Source: Ophiobolus disseminans (lineage: Eukaryota; Ascomycota; Dothideomycetes; Pleosporales; Phaeosphaeriaceae). Taken from it: 64,000 nt of DNA. The stretch is taken from contig MU006222.1 in NCBI GenBank assembly GCA_010093685.1, forward strand, positions 967,694 to 1,031,693, given 5' to 3'. Below are positions 21,129-34,013 of the stretch, one piece after another. The first letter of the stretch is position 1, and the number at the start of each line of letters is the position of its first letter. The position numbers and the translations under genes are program-made. The notes below the pieces were generated by a model. That model did no database searches and was not told the DNA's origin. It saw only the letters and a program-made list of their open reading frames with translations.

Positions 21129-23268
21129 TCAGCCTAGCGCTGCATCGTTGAGCAGATCGAATGTATTCGTGCCCTTCGACGTTCCTTGCAATCTTTGATC
21201 GGTTTTCTTCTTCTTCCTCTCCGCCTCCCTCGCTTGCCTCTTCTTCTTTTTATTCGACACTTGCTCAGTCGGCACTTCAACACCGACCGACATATAGATC
21301 TCTTCTACTAATTCTCTCAAGGCTTCTGTGGTCATCAACACGCGTTTTGACTGGCCTGGCACAATGAACGGGTCGGCGATGGAAGGAAAGGCCGCCATGT
21401 GCTTTTGTAATCCTGATATTGAACCGTGAAGCGTCGAAGTGGTGTCAGAATTGATGGCAAGCCAGACGTCGATGGTCTGCTTGAGCATGCGTAGCGAATA
21501 TATGGCAGCGTGCAAACGAGCTGTGAGCTGCACGAAAGCCCAACTGTTGTCGAACTCTCCATTCAGAACGCGTATCATCAAAGGTACTGATGGCGGCGTG
21601 TTCAGCTCAGCCAGTATCATGCTGAGCGCAATGAGTGACCAGAGGAGAGGCTGGCTCATATTTCTCGACTCGGCCCACTTCATCAATGCACCGATTCGGA
21701 GTTCCAGCTCTTTTACCGGGACTTGTATGCTGTTCGCAGAATATGTGCTGATCTCCTGCGGCGAGATGCCTTGCGCTTTTCTTCGGTATTCTTGTACGGT
21801 CGAAGCGGGAGGCGTGAGCAGCGAGTATGACAGAATCCGGACATCCCGGGCAATGTTCCATGCCGATGCTTGATTCGGGTCTTCCACCAATAGTGGCAAG
21901 TAGACGGAGAGCGTGGGCGCCTTGATTAGCGCTCGGTGAATGAATTCGAATATCCGGACGTCGAGAGCCTGTAGAGGAGTATCCAAGCCGCTGTATTGAC
22001 CGAGGTATATAGGCGCTACTACAGCTGCTACGTATCGCCTGCTAAAATCCATAAAACTTTCGGAGTCCATGTTCATGTTACGGGCATCGCTCACCAGATC
22101 ATCTTGGACTTCAGACGACCGTTCTTGGATTGCATAGGCGAACGGGACCAGGCTCTTCAGCTGTAGCTTTTTTGTAATCTCATACGGGGAGTGTGCTTTT
22201 AGGCCTGTTGGCAACTCGTCATCCTGGAACAGAACTATCAGAGTCTCCGGGGGATAATCGAACAAAAGCAGGTCGGTGTCGCTTGTGAATATGATGGATC
22301 GAGGGACGTCTTTGGCGAATAACGCGCAGGAGTCATCCGCCTCTCCTGGAACGATTCGAGTTCTCGATGCAAACGGAGAGTCCGCGAGGGCTTCTCTCAA
22401 TGATGGAGCGAGAAACGCATAAGAGGCAGAGCCAAGGTATGTGGGTATTGGGCAAGCTGTGGTAGCATAGCTTGCTCGCAGTTGCTGCACTCGTCTGTTG
22501 TTCTGCTCCGTTCTCGATAGTCTTTCGGCTTGTTTTGATTCTGGTAGAGCGCCATCAAACAGTATCGTCGAACTAATAGCGAATCGTGTTAGCTGATGTT
22601 ATCAATGCACGCAAGCCGTAGTCGTATCTCGGGCATCGAAGTGCACGTTGCTTAAACGTCTCAGTCTGTTCGATGTGCTCAACAAGAACCCTCAATGCTC
22701 GGACAAAGGGACTCGTCAAAGAGCGTTTTACCAGCCACCCAAGTACAATATCAAATGTGCCGTGTTGATCTTGATGGTGCGAGGTATCTGAATTCGTGGA
22801 AGCTTTTGAATGTCCGCACCGCCTCCTCTCTCTCTCCACGGAGATTGCAAAAGCCCCTGAGGGTATAAGGGACCAAGTGTAGCGCAACTGTCTCAGACCT
22901 GGCCCCAAATGCTTGCTTCGGAAACGACAAAGCTTCTTGTGAATTCATAGCAATGCTCCAGACCACTGTGAAGATTGGAGACGAAGATAGACGACTTATG
23001 ATGCCACATGCAGTATGTGCAAGTTTCAAGAGAACACTCACACCTTGATGCCTTGGTCCTCGAGGGCGTTTAGCCAGCTGAGAGCTGCGTTGTTGATATC
23101 ATGGTAGGATGGTATCCTCAATTGGTTGGCTGTAGTACCAAGTGCAAACTTGTGAGCCTCATAAGCCAAGCCTGGCCCGTCAATGATAGCTGTGTAGCCA
23201 TCGAGCTCTTCAGGTGAATACCGCGTGCTGTACGGCTCCAGTCGTCTGGCAAGGCCTTTTATTCCCAT
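21129..23268 (-). CDS. Asteroid-type XPG/FEN-like protein
   Basis: Exon 1 is 23268-23042 and exon 2 is 22572-21129, 556 residues. The N-terminus MGIKGLARRLEPY is the XPG N-domain start, with the metal-site Asp in YTAIIDGPGLAY and the helix LSWLNALEDQGIKV. After the intron the frame resumes as STILFDGALPESKQ, and the XPG-I-like part contains GEADDSCALFAKD and SDTDLLLFDYP, the second acidic cluster. The rest is the long helical C-terminus of Asteroid (ASTE1)-like proteins and ends in a Lys-rich tail (SNKKKKRQAREAERKKKK). Likely a structure-specific nuclease or its relative acting on DNA. The 469-nt intron is unusually long for this genome. Divergent from PGM. Confidence 0.72.
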
Positions 23269-23614
23269 GCCGGGCGATGTCAGGGCGAAGGTCGGCGCAG
23301 GTGCTCCAGGGCTGGGCGTACGACACGTGATAGTTGATCCTGACCTCGGGAAAATATTCGCAAAATTTTACACAATCGTCGCAGCCACCCGATGTTGGGA
23401 AAAGTGGTTGAGGGGGACAGTGAAAAGCGGGTTAGTCTGGGCTAGTCGAGGCCAATCGACGCACAGACAGCGTCATCCCATGTTTTGGTGGGGAAGGCGC
23501 GAGCTGCCCCTCGTCCAGGTCAAAAGTCGCCAAAAGTCCCACTGCCAACCCTCTTAAACCACTGCCAACTGCTTCAATTGCAATATACACACACTTGAAG
23601 CATACACCGCAACC
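23269..23614. promoter_or_regulatory. Divergent promoter, Asteroid-like / phosphoglucomutase
   Basis: 346 bp between two start codons facing apart, so both promoters must lie here. No named site assigned. Confidence 0.5.
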
Positions 23615-25483
23615 ATGAGCGTCCGAACAGTCGAATTAAAGCCTTTCCAGGACCAGAAGCCCGGAACGTAAGTTGTTAATCTCGCCTTTAGCCTACCCGC
23701 AGCTGTGCATGGGGCAGCGCAAATATCCTCGCGTACTTTTGTGGGCGTCTCTGAAGCCTGGCGAAAGTCTACGAGCATATTCAGGAGATATTTCCAGCCT
23801 GAAGACATCTAACAACTTTGTAGTTCTGGTCTCCGCAAGAAGGTCAAGGTCTTCCAGCAGGAGCACTACTCGGAGGCGTTCGTCGCCAGCATCTTGCTCT
23901 CCATTCCCGAAGGTGTCAAGGACTCTTTCCTAGTCATTGGTGGTGATGGCCGCTACTGGAACCCCGAGGTCACCCAGGTGATCGCAAAGATTGGTGCTGC
24001 GTACGGCGTCAAGAAGCTCTTGATCGGCCAGAACGGCATCCTCAGCACACCCGCCGCCAGCCATGTCATTCGGATACGGAAGGCAACCGGCGGTATCCTG
24101 TTGACGGCCAGCCACAACCCAGGAGGTGAGTAGCTGTCACTGGAGCTTATATGGCTCAGCTAACACTTCACAGGCCCCACCGAGGACTTTGGCATCAAGT
24201 ACAACCTCGCCAACGGTGCACCGGCACCCGAGAGCGTCACCAACAAAATCTACGAGACCTCCAAGACTCTCACCTCCTACAAGATCGCCGATATCCCAGA
24301 CATCGACCTCGCCACAATTGGCACACAGAAGGTTGGCGACCTCGAGGTTGAGATCCTCCACTCCACAAACGACTACCTTGCTATGCTCAAGGACATCTTC
24401 GACTTTGACCTGATCAAGTCGTTCCTCAAGCAGCACTCCGACTTCAAGGTCCTCTTTGACGGTCTCAGCGGTGTGACTGGCTCATACGGTGTCGACATCT
24501 TCGAGAAGGAGCTCGGCATCCCCAACAGCACACAGAACTGCATCCCCAAGCCCGACTTCGGCGGCCACCACCCCGACCCCAACCTCGTATACGCCAAGTC
24601 GCTGGTCGATGCGGTCGACAAGAACGGCATCCACTTTGGTGCTGCCAGTGACGGCGATGGTGACCGCAACATGATCTACGGCGCAAACTCATTCGTATCG
24701 CCTGGCGACAGCTTGGCCATCATTGCACACCACGCCGAGCTCATCCCCTATTTCAAGAAGCAGGGCATCTACGGCCTTGCGCGTAGCATGCCTACCTCCG
24801 GCGCGATCGACCTGGTCGCCAAGAAGAAGGGCGTCGAGTGCTACGAGGTGCCTACCGGTTGGAAGTTCTTCTGCGGTCTCTTCGACTCGGACAAGATGAA
24901 CATCTGCGGAGAGGAGAGCTTCGGCACTGGCAGCAACCACATCCGTGAGAAGGACGGACTGTGGGCTGTTGTCGCTTGGTTGAACATCCTCGCTGGCGTT
25001 GGACAGCAGACTGGCAACACACCCAGCATTGCGTCAGTGCAGAAGGACTTCTGGAAGACATATGGACGCACGTTCTTCACACGCTACGACTACGAGGGCT
25101 GCGAGACCGAGGGCGCCAACAAGGTCACCGCCCACATGACGGAGCTGATCACCACCAAGAAGGACGAATTTGTCGGCTCGACCGTCGCTGGACGCAAGGT
25201 TGTCGAGGCGGACGACTTTTCGTACACCGATCTCGATGGCAGCGTCAGCAAGAACCAGGGCATCTTCGTCAAGTTCGACGACGGTAGCCGCATCGTTGTG
25301 CGTCTGTCAGGCACAGGCAGCAGCGGCGCCACCATCCGTCTGTACATCGAAAAGCACACCAGCGACGAGTCTACGTATGATTCCGACGCCCAGGACTACC
25401 TAAAGGATAACGTCAAGCTTGCGACGGATCTGCTCAAGCTGCAAGAGTACATTGGCCGCACCGAGCCTGATGTCAAGACCTAA
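23615..25483 (+). CDS. PGM2: Phosphoglucomutase
   Basis: Exons 23615-23667, 23824-24125 and 24174-25483 give 554 residues, the usual length. It interconverts glucose-1-phosphate and glucose-6-phosphate in the cytosol, linking glycogen, trehalose, UDP-glucose and galactose metabolism. Visible marks: phospho-Ser ~114 in LLTASHNPGG, the magnesium loop ASDGDGDRNMIYG, the sugar-binding loop CGEESFGTGSNHIREKDGLW, and the phosphate-binding loop VRLSGTGSSGATIRLY. The second intron interrupts right after the active-site loop. Codon use is strongly biased, as expected for a highly expressed gene. It is the downstream enzyme of the Leloir route begun by the galactokinase at the left edge. Confidence 0.95.
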
Positions 25484-25821
25484 GCGGGTGGAGAGCAACT
25501 GTAGTTAGCATGAGATATGATATACGACTGTAAAGACTTAGCGGAAACATATTGAAGCTATGCGCAATTAATTTGAGATGTTCTTGGTGGTCAATATATT
25601 GTGAATGATCGCCCAGAACTCGTCATGACTCTGTGAAGGTTGCGGGCAAGTGTGGCTGAGCGCGGGGCGACGTCATTTCCGCTTCCAAATTAGCAAACAA
25701 GCCGTCGCCATAACACCAACATTGACCCCTCCGCCACTACAACTGATCGATATACCTACAATCGCGGTACCCACCTTTCATACCACGTCCTCACATCTCA
25801 CGACACTGCACGGCGATCACC
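25484..25821. other. Intergenic
   Basis: 3' flank of PGM and promoter of the sterol-binding protein gene; nothing specific seen. Confidence 0.45.
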
Positions 25822-27178
25822 ATGGCTGAAAAGGAAGGCTCCGCTGTACCACCGCAGTCCAAGGGCTCCTGGTCGAGTTTCCTCAAGGTATGCGACCCTC
25901 AGCGCCACCAATAGGCATATCCTGACGAGACAGTCCATTGCCACGTTCAATGGCGACCTTTCTACCATGACGGCGCCGGCCTTCATCCTCTCCACCAAGT
26001 CGCTCACCGAGTTCTCGTCGTACTGGACCGAACACCCCTCCGTCTTCGTCGCCCCCGCCGCGGAGAAAGACGCCGCGAAGCGCGCCTTGCTCGTGCTGAA
26101 GTGGTTCATCAGCACATTGAAGCAACAGTACGCAAGTCGCAGCGAGAAGCTTGGTAGCGAGAAAAAGCCATTGAACCCTTTCCTCGGCGAGCTGTTCCTG
26201 GGCAAGTGGGAGGACCAGGCAGGCACGACACAGCTCGTTAGCGAGCAAGTCAGGTACGGCTACACTCTGATAGGGTTGCGAGTGGGGCAGCTAACGTGAT
26301 GCGCGCAGTCATCATCCCCCGGTCACGGCTTACTCCATCTGGAACAGTCAGCATGGTGTCCGTCTGCAGGGCTACAATGCCCAGAAGGCCTCTTTCAAGA
26401 CGACCATCAATGTCAAGGTACACTTTCACCGCCACGAAAAGGGCGTGCGAATGCTGATTGTTAGTAGCAAGTCGGCCATGCCATCCTCCACATCGACGCG
26501 TTCGACGAGGACTACCTCATCACCCTGCCATCCCTCCACATCGAAGGCATGATCACCGGATCACCCTACGTCGAGCTGAACGGCAGCACCTACATCCAAT
26601 CTACCACAGGATACACTGCGCGCATCGATTACAGTGGCAAAGGCTGGGTGTCTGGCAAGAAGAACACGTTCTCTGCTGTCCTGTACCCCGAGGGTAAGGA
26701 GAAGGACATCATTTACAAGGTTGACGGCCAATGGACCGATAGCTGGCAGGTCAAGGAAGGCAAGTCCAAGACTGCTGTGGTTGACACATTCGACCACAAG
26801 GCCACCAAGACCACGCCGCTCACCGTCGCGCCAATTGAACAGCAAGACGACTTCGAGACAAGGCGCGCGTGGAAGAAGGTGTCGGACGCCATTAACAAGG
26901 GCGATATGGACATGACGTCGGCTGAGAAGTCCATTATCGAGGTCCGCCAGCGCGAAATGCGGAAACAGGAGAAAGAGTCGGGCAAGGAGTGGGAGCGCAA
27001 GTTCTTCACCCGCGCAGAACAGTTCCCGTTGTTCCAGAAGCTTGCACAGAAGATTGGCGAGCCGGTCAACGACAGCCAGACTAACGGCGTGTGGGCGTTT
27101 GATCAGGAGAAAGCAAGTGCTGCGAAGTCGCCTTTCCACCCAGAAGTCAACCCGCCGATTTACGAGAGAGTGAAGTAG
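25822..27178 (+). CDS. KES1: Oxysterol-binding protein homolog (Kes1/Osh4-like)
   Basis: Exons 25822-25887, 25934-26253, 26309-26417 and 26468-27178 give 401 residues, with an intron splitting the family signature EQVSHHPP (Ser codon across the intron). Only the lipid-binding ORD domain is present, without PH, ankyrin or FFAT parts, as in short yeast Osh4. An N-terminal amphipathic lid (GSWSSFLKSIATF), NPFLGELFLG, and the C-terminal KWERKFF-type segment (GKEWERKFFTRAEQF) are visible. Such proteins swap sterol and PI4P between ER/Golgi and other membranes. Start ATG at 25822 in CACCATGGC context. Confidence 0.9.
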
Positions 27179-27873
27179 CTGAGCGCTGCTTCTGCGCTGA
27201 TGATGACACGATATATCTGGGACTAGGACTAACATAATAACTCGTAGGGTCTGGCGTTGGGCTACCCGCGGAAACGGGCCACGATTGGGAGGGTTGTGTG
27301 CAAGTAACTTTAGGAAGAATCATCACGATGCAGTACGCCATCTTGAGCTGAAAGCGCGAGATGCTTCTGACATGGATACATTTGGAATCACTACCCCTAC
27401 ATAACACCTAATGCATCTTTTGCTTCCTTAAACTCTTGGCCTTGCCGAATGGTGGTGCAGTGAGCGCTCGTTTCGTTAATTGGCTATCTGCGTAGCACGC
27501 TGACATCACACATCTCGCACACATGCTGCTACGATGCAACATAATGTGAACGCAGTGTGCTTTTTCTTTGCTCAAGTTTAGCATCAGAATGTCTCGGACC
27601 GCCTCGGTCTGCACTTGGCACACCGTCTACTCACAAACAAACACAAAAATTGCGACGCGAGGGAGGTATTTATTTCTGCGGCAGACGGCGCACACATGTT
27701 GATACTGGCGTGAGGCTTTTGAAACGTGTCGAGAGGGAGGACACGAGGTCTAGTCTCGTGAATCCTGGAAAAAAGGACATGTTGGTTATTTGGATAACGT
27801 TGCCACTTCGCTACGGCTCTATGTTTTGCTTTGTATCAGTCTCACCCAACTCCTGAACGTACGCAACTCGGTA
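27179..27873. other. Intergenic between convergent genes
   Basis: About 700 bp; no gene or RNA recognised. Confidence 0.45.
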
Positions 27874-29642
27874 TCATGCAATGACGCCTTCTCCCCGCAG
27901 CTTGTGTATCTCGGTATCCTTCAAGCCTAGAACGTCGGACAGGATTTCGTCGGTATGTTGGCCGAGCGTGGGCGGTGGCAGGCGGATGTCAGGTTTCGAG
28001 TCTGACCATTTCACGGGCGTGTTGACGAGTTTTATGGGTCCGCATGCGGGGTGGTTTATTTCTTTGACCATGTCTCGTGCGAGCACTAAATTTTTGTCAG
28101 TACGTTGGAACTCTTTTCGAAATGAATTGCCTACCGTGTTCGTGGTTTAGAGTGTCCTGGACGTCGTTGATCGCGGCGTATGCTGGAGCTGTCAATTATC
28201 AAGTTGCTTGGGAAACATGAGGAAGACTTACGCAAACCACATCGTTCCAGAACGTCGAGCCACTCCTGTGTAGTCTTCTGCTTGGTCTCATTCTCGATCA
28301 AACCCTCTAGTGTATCTCTGTGTTGCACTCTGAGAGCGTTGGTCTTGAATCGATCATCGGTAATCCATTCGGCTTTTCCGAGGCGTTCGCAGATAATGCC
28401 GTAGAGACGATCATTGCCACCTCCAAGAAGGATGTCGCCATCAGAGGTCTTAAAAGCCTTGTATGGCACGATCGAAGCTAATTTAAGTTAGCGAGCGTCT
28501 CAGGTAAGGAATGTTGAGCGTACGATGCGATGTCCCCCATCTTCCAGTATCTCTCTTACCACTGACGAGGCACGAGCTAGCGATGTTTGCGAGAGTGGCC
28601 ACCTGGCAATCACTCAGGGCGACATCAATGTGCTGCCCTCTTCCAGTCTTCATGCGAGCCAAGAGAGCAGCCATGACTGAGTTGGAGGTGTAGAGGCCAG
28701 TGGTCAGATCAGTAACCGCAACTCCAACTTTTACGGGTGGCCCATCTCTCTCGCCGGTTATGTGCATTAGACCGAACTCCCTGGTCAATATTAGCGAGAT
28801 GGACACAAATGTGATGTTGAAACTTACGCTTCCACCATAACGTCGTATCCAGCTCTGTTGCTGTACGGCCCTGTCTGTCCATACCCGGTGATCGATGCGT
28901 AGATGATCTGTGGGTTGATCTTGGAGACTGTCTTGTAGTCCATTGCATACTTGGCGAGTGAGTTTGGAAGATAGTTCTCGACTAGCACGTCGCACTCTTT
29001 GACGAGGCGGTGGAGGATATCGACACCTGCTGGATGCTGGAATGACAGACCCATGGAGCGCTTATTTCGGTTCACCTATACTCTGTCAGACTATAAATCT
29101 TATGACCAGTATCAATCCATACACCAAGATAGTAAGCGCTTTCGCCCGGCCCTTTCATGTCGTTGGTGTATTGGGCATATGGAGGTCCCCATGCTCGGGT
29201 GTCATCTGTGCAGATTGTCAGTTTCTATACGCAAAGCACAATTTTTCAGAGTCGTACCTCCTCTTGTGGGGTGCTCAATCTTGATTACGTCGGCTCTAGA
29301 GGCGAGTTAATGCGTATTTATACATTTGCCAACTCGGATGTTGGTCGTACAGGGTTGCCCTTCGCATACCCAAGGTCGCCTAGTATCTGAGTGCAGTATG
29401 GCTAGGGGGTTATTAGCTTCAATTGAGAAATTGGCAGTATCACAACTCACACCAGCCAGTACTCTCGTCATGTCAAGCACCTTGATGCCAGCCAATGGTA
29501 GATTGGATGCAGCTCCACTTGCTGTTGTACTTGCAATTGTTCGTCTGGGCATATTGCGCCGCGAGAATTGGGATGGGAGGCATGGAGACTGTACGATACG
29601 TCTAGAGCTCCTTGATATGAGACCTGCCATTTTGAAGAACAT
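27874..29642 (-). CDS. CaiB/BaiF family CoA-transferase, probably mitochondrial
   Basis: A gene of about nine exons: 29642-29451, 29401-29370, then short exons near 29295, 29200, 29075, 28780, 28465, 28195 and a last one to 27874. Two exons are very small (32 nt and ~25 nt). Domain signs: LAGIKVLDMTRVLAGPYCTQ and LGDLGADVIKIEHP (class III CoA-transferase start with the catalytic Asp in the second), RNKRSMGLSF, YASITGYGQTGPYSNRAGYD, GGGNDRLYGIICERLGK. The N-terminus is Arg/Ser-rich (MAGLISRSSRRIVQSP..), a likely mitochondrial presequence. Closest known type is the succinate/hydroxymethylglutarate CoA-transferase group; substrate not provable from sequence. Divergent from riboflavin synthase by only ~150 bp. 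Confidence 0.8.
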
Positions 29643-29793
29643 GTCTGAAATAGCAAAGGAGTGTTGTTGTGTTCGACGATCTAAAAGCTCCCCGCGGTGT
29701 TGAAGCACTTCCGAGCTTCGATTCTGACCGAGGCTCACAGTTCTACGTAGCCCCACCACCACCATTGCTCTCCTCCACTAATACCTCATCACC
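29643..29793. promoter_or_regulatory. Compact divergent promoter, CoA-transferase / riboflavin synthase
   Basis: Only ~150 bp separates the two start codons, so the genes share a bidirectional promoter. No named site assigned. Confidence 0.5.
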
Positions 29794-30604
29794 ATGTTCA
29801 CCGGTCTCGTTGAAACGATTGGCAGTAAGCAGCGCCAAGACGCCCCTTATTCCATGCAGCCCGGCTGATGATGGCTAGCTGTTGCTGCCCTCGAGGAACT
29901 GGACAAGACGGCCTCGGGCGGTGGCGGCACGTCATTGACCATCTCTGACTGCTCCGACATTCTTGGAGATGCGCATCTGGGCGACAGCATTAGTGTCAAT
30001 GGTAGGAATTTTATCTAAACGAACTGGGCAAGGCTAACGAGGTATAGGCACGTGTCTCACTGTCACCGAGTTTGACAAAACGTCCTTCAAAATTGGATGC
30101 GCTCCAGAGACGCTCCGCCGGACGAATCTAGGGTCGCTAAAGCAGGGCTCCAAGGTCAACCTCGAGCGCGCAGTCTCCGCAGAGACACGCATGGGCGGAC
30201 ACTTCGTCCAGGGCCATGTAGACACCATTGCCACCGTTCAGTCGGTCACGCCAGACGGCAACGCTCTCACCTTCCGCTTCAAGCCGCGAGACCCCGCCGT
30301 GCTGCGATACATTGTCGAGAAGGGTTACGTAACCATAGACGGCGCGAGCCTGACCGTCACCAAGGTGCAAGACGGCCCCGAGGGCTGGTGGGAGGTTATG
30401 CTCATTGCCTATACCCAAGAGAAGGTGGTCACAGCCAGCAAAAAGGCGGGCGAGCATGTCAATGTTGAGGTCGATCAGGTCGGCAAGTACGTGGAGAAGA
30501 GCGTAGCAGGGTACTTCGAGGGGTCTGCAAATGGCGAGTTTGCGATACTGGAGAAGATGGTCGCGAAGCTGGTCGACGAGAGGCTCAAGGCTTTGGGCAA
30601 ATGA
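29794..30604 (+). CDS. RIB5: Riboflavin synthase
   Basis: Exons 29794-29824, 29879-30001 and 30048-30604 give 236 residues. It dismutates two 6,7-dimethyl-8-ribityllumazine molecules to riboflavin and a pyrimidinedione, the last step of vitamin B2 synthesis. The N-terminus MFTGLVETIG is the family hallmark. Each of the two lumazine-binding barrels shows its repeat: GDSISVNGTCLTVTEFD in the first half and YVTIDGASLTVTKV in the second. GGHFVQGHVDTIATV marks the start of barrel two. A C-terminal helix (MVAKLVDERLKAL) for trimer formation is present. Cytosolic; no targeting signal. Confidence 0.95.
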
Positions 30605-31714
30605 TCACCACCAGACTCGAAGCTTGAACGCCCGCAGACTGGGATCACTTACCAAGACATGAGCCGAGCCGCTACCCGTATGGTGGGTAGACAGCCCGCC
30701 TACTCTATCGCTAAGCTAGCTAGCAATCTCGGTGACTATATTGGTTGCCTACGGGAGATATTCAGGGCGGTTGGATACACCAGTTATGGGGGCGCAGGCG
30801 ACAAAAGTGAGGCGCAGCCCTGTTTCTCCGCCCAACATATATATCTTAACCACCATCAAATCTGCCCATCCTCTGTCTTCAATCTTTCATCGTAACTGTT
30901 CTCCCTGACTTTGCGCAATCGACCAAGTAGAGTCAGAGATCATCGCTGCATGTTGCTGCCTAGTTCGTGCATGATGCAACTCGTCCACTCTCCACAGGGC
31001 GAGTCGACAGCTGTCCGCGCCATGCATCTTCATGTAGCGTGCGGTAATGATTCAGCGAGCGTGCCGCTCGCCTGTCTGCCATTATTGATTAACTCGACGG
31101 CTGCTGACCATGCAGACTAACCCGAGCCGCAGTGGAGCACATTCAGGCAGAAGCCCTGCCATCAGCAATCGAGTCCTTTAGCGACATGCATGCGCCGATG
31201 TCATTGCTAAAAGTATCCGGACGTTTGAAATTCGACAGATACTGAAAGAGAAACACATTGAACAGCAGTGGCTTTTGGCTGCAGCTACAGCAACGCCCAC
31301 CCAAGCCGGAGCGGCGCTTCCGCACCCCAATAGAGCATTCTACGCCTGGCGAGACGCATCTTAACGCAAACACCTGCCTCGAAGGATTTCCAAAAGGTCA
31401 ACTTGGGGGCTAAAGATTCAAAGACGCAAAACGAGCGAAAGAGAAAGAGCCGCTGTGGGTAACGTGCAGATTTATACGGAGCTTTTGTCGGCACAGTTCG
31501 ATTGGCTTCCTTACCGCAGCTCGCTGCTGCAGCAACACGTCAAGAGCCGGCTCTCTCAAGACGCGCAACATCGCTCTACACCGGACGTTCATTATTCAGC
31601 CCTGTTGCGCACGCTATCTTTCCTTCTTTCGCTCCCTCTGTCCATCCATCTCATGAGCACACCCCGCCCGCAGCGCTTCCTTTCGGCTGAAGAGTGACCG
31701 GCACGCGATCCACC
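30605..31714. other. Intergenic, 1.1 kb
   Basis: No gene recognised. The right ~250 bp are CT-rich promoter-like sequence ahead of the ATG at 31715. Confidence 0.45.
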
Positions 31715-33508
31715 ATGGACTGGCGACTCCTCGACTACGCCAAGGAGGCCGAAGACACCGCTTCTGGTCTGCACGTCTTCTTGACTGAGATCCCAGAGTA
31801 TAGCAAGGACATCACAGGCAACATCGCCGAGCTATTCGCCATCTCCAATGCCCTTCGTGTGCTCGATGAAGCCCTGGGGTCGACCCGCTATCGCAAATTC
31901 CACAAGCAGATCCTCAGCGACCTGGGGGTATGCCTCCCAAGTCTGGGACATACTCTGGACGACATCCGCGATATGTTCAGTAAGAAAAAGAACAGCCTTC
32001 GTACAGCGCCTGGTGCTTTTCCTGGAACCCCGCCGCACGCAGTTTTATGGCAGGATTCGCTTGCAGATCTGAAGGAGCAGGGCATATCCCTGCCAGTCAG
32101 GTTGGGCTTGTATAGGTCGTATCTGCAAGGCATGTACGACTCTTTGACGGAGTAAGTTCTGTTGGACCCTTCTATGATTGTGATCTGATGGGAGTCAGAG
32201 AAGAAGACATAGACGAGATTCGAAAAATTAGAACCCGTCTGTCGAAGCTGCTGAAGAAACAGGAGCCAATTGAATCGTACTTCAACAGGCTGTCAGTTCA
32301 AGGGCATGGTGGCTACGCTCGAACGCCAAAGCCTCCATCTCCCAAGGTGCCTAGGCCGAACTTGTACAGCTACTCTACCTATCCAACGGTAGAATATGCC
32401 CATCACCAGCCACTTCCTCCACCTCTGCCTCCTCGACAGCACGTTGCGCCGTTGTGGGGTGGCATCATTGGCGACGTCCCTTTCATACCGCCGCCAGTCC
32501 CAGAGATTCCCCAGTCGCCGACGTACTCGTCCGCCTCCTCGCATGCCTACTCCAACCACTCCACCGATTCAGGAGAGCCGGTGGCGCATTGGGCTATGAA
32601 GATCTTCGACGGGCGACACACATCGACCCAGTTTAGGACACTCGGTGACCCCACCGTTTGTCTTGGGAGAGACGAGCCTCGAGTCATCGAAATGCTCGAT
32701 GATGATGGGTTCGAGAAGGTCCTGGAGCTGCCCTTTGAGGTCAACGATGTCGTGGTCCGACTGTACTGGAGGTCCGAGGACGCTCGTGCCCGGATTCTGT
32801 TTCTTACCATGGACTCGTCCGGAAGACGTATGCGATACTGCTTTCCACTGACCGGACTGAAGCTACTGCGCACTGAGAACAGCCTGCAGCTGTGCCGCGT
32901 CAATCGCAAAGATGGCCGCCTCGATCTCTGGGGTAAGCTGCGTTTCACCCTATACGAGAGAATGGTTCTCTTCTACTGCACCGCCGTTGCAATGAAGCAC
33001 CAAGACCAAGCCGGTATCGCTGATGGGCTCGAGGATGATTTTGACAATCGCGAGAGCGAGAGAATTGAGTTCAGCGGGTACGTACCAGTCTTCTAGTTTC
33101 GAACGTCCTCCTGACCGGGCACAGTGAGATCCAAGACACGCCATATCGCCATGCATTCCGCATATACAAGGACAAAGACTCGGGCTGCGTGCGCTTCGAA
33201 GTCACCCCTCGTCGGGGCCCGCTCAAGACGGTTCCCATCTGGACCGCCTTCGTCACCAAATACATTGGCCACAGAAGTTGGATGAAACGAGTCGGCGCTG
33301 CTACGATTCAGCTTAACGATTTCCATCCTTACGTCTTCTGCGACGGATATAAGCTACCGAAGGGCCAGACGGGCAAATACCAGTTGACGTTTAGTGAGCC
33401 CGAGGGTAAGTCATCTCATTCACACTTAATGACGAAAGACTAAGCTGATTGCCTTTAGATGCCAGAAACTTCATGGACACGTTCCATCGCATCAAACTTC
33501 GGCGTTGA
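31715..33508 (+). CDS. Hypothetical 548-aa protein with N-terminal helical domain
   Basis: Exons 31715-32151, 32199-33077, 33125-33405 and 33459-33508, each with good GT-AG and in-frame joins. The N-terminal ~165 residues form a helix-rich unit (for example AEDTASGLHVFLTEIPEYSK, RLSKLLKKQEPIE), similar in feel to fungal death-fold or STAND N-domains. A Pro-rich linker follows (HHQPLPPPLPPRQH). Next is a beta-rich ~300-residue region (KVLELPFEVNDVVVRLYW; RMRYCFPLTGLKLLR; LWGKLRFTLYERMVLFYC) that could be two PH- or Ig-like folds. The conserved-looking end is NFMDTFHRIKLRR. No catalytic motif. Long, clean and spliced, so clearly a real gene; function unknown. Confidence 0.75.
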
Positions 33509-34013
33509 CTGGCCAGTGAAATGCTTCATCGACTTCCTCACTCTTCTTCCCCGATCCCGAACCAATGCACGGCAGATATGATCTACGAACTTACGAAAAA
33601 AAGGCAATATTACTGGACGAGTAACGACGACACGATGAGGGCGGACTCTGCTTTTGCAAGATATACCCCTCTCAGCCTGCGATTTTTTCTTTTCTGCTCT
33701 GGCAAATTGACACTATATGGGCTGTCTATTCTCACTCCTTTGTCTAATTTTATTGCAAACGATAACAGGTACTTGTGGTAGTATGTAATAGCTCTATTTG
33801 GTATTTGGTAAATTGGATACATCTTTGCACACAGGGACATGGTGATCATCCTCACCCATTTTGAGCCGAGGCTTGTTCGAGCCTAGCGCCGGTAGCGGGG
33901 CAGCGATGCCTGGCCGAGCTAATAACTTTTGTCGCAGCGCCAGCAACGCCAGAGCCCTCCACCTTTGATTCTCTCCCACACGTGTTTTTACTCGTGTACA
34001 GACTCTAACAAAT
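33509..34013. other. Intergenic
   Basis: AT-richer than its surroundings at 33580-33800; otherwise the promoter region of PRMT1. Nothing else seen. Confidence 0.45.
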
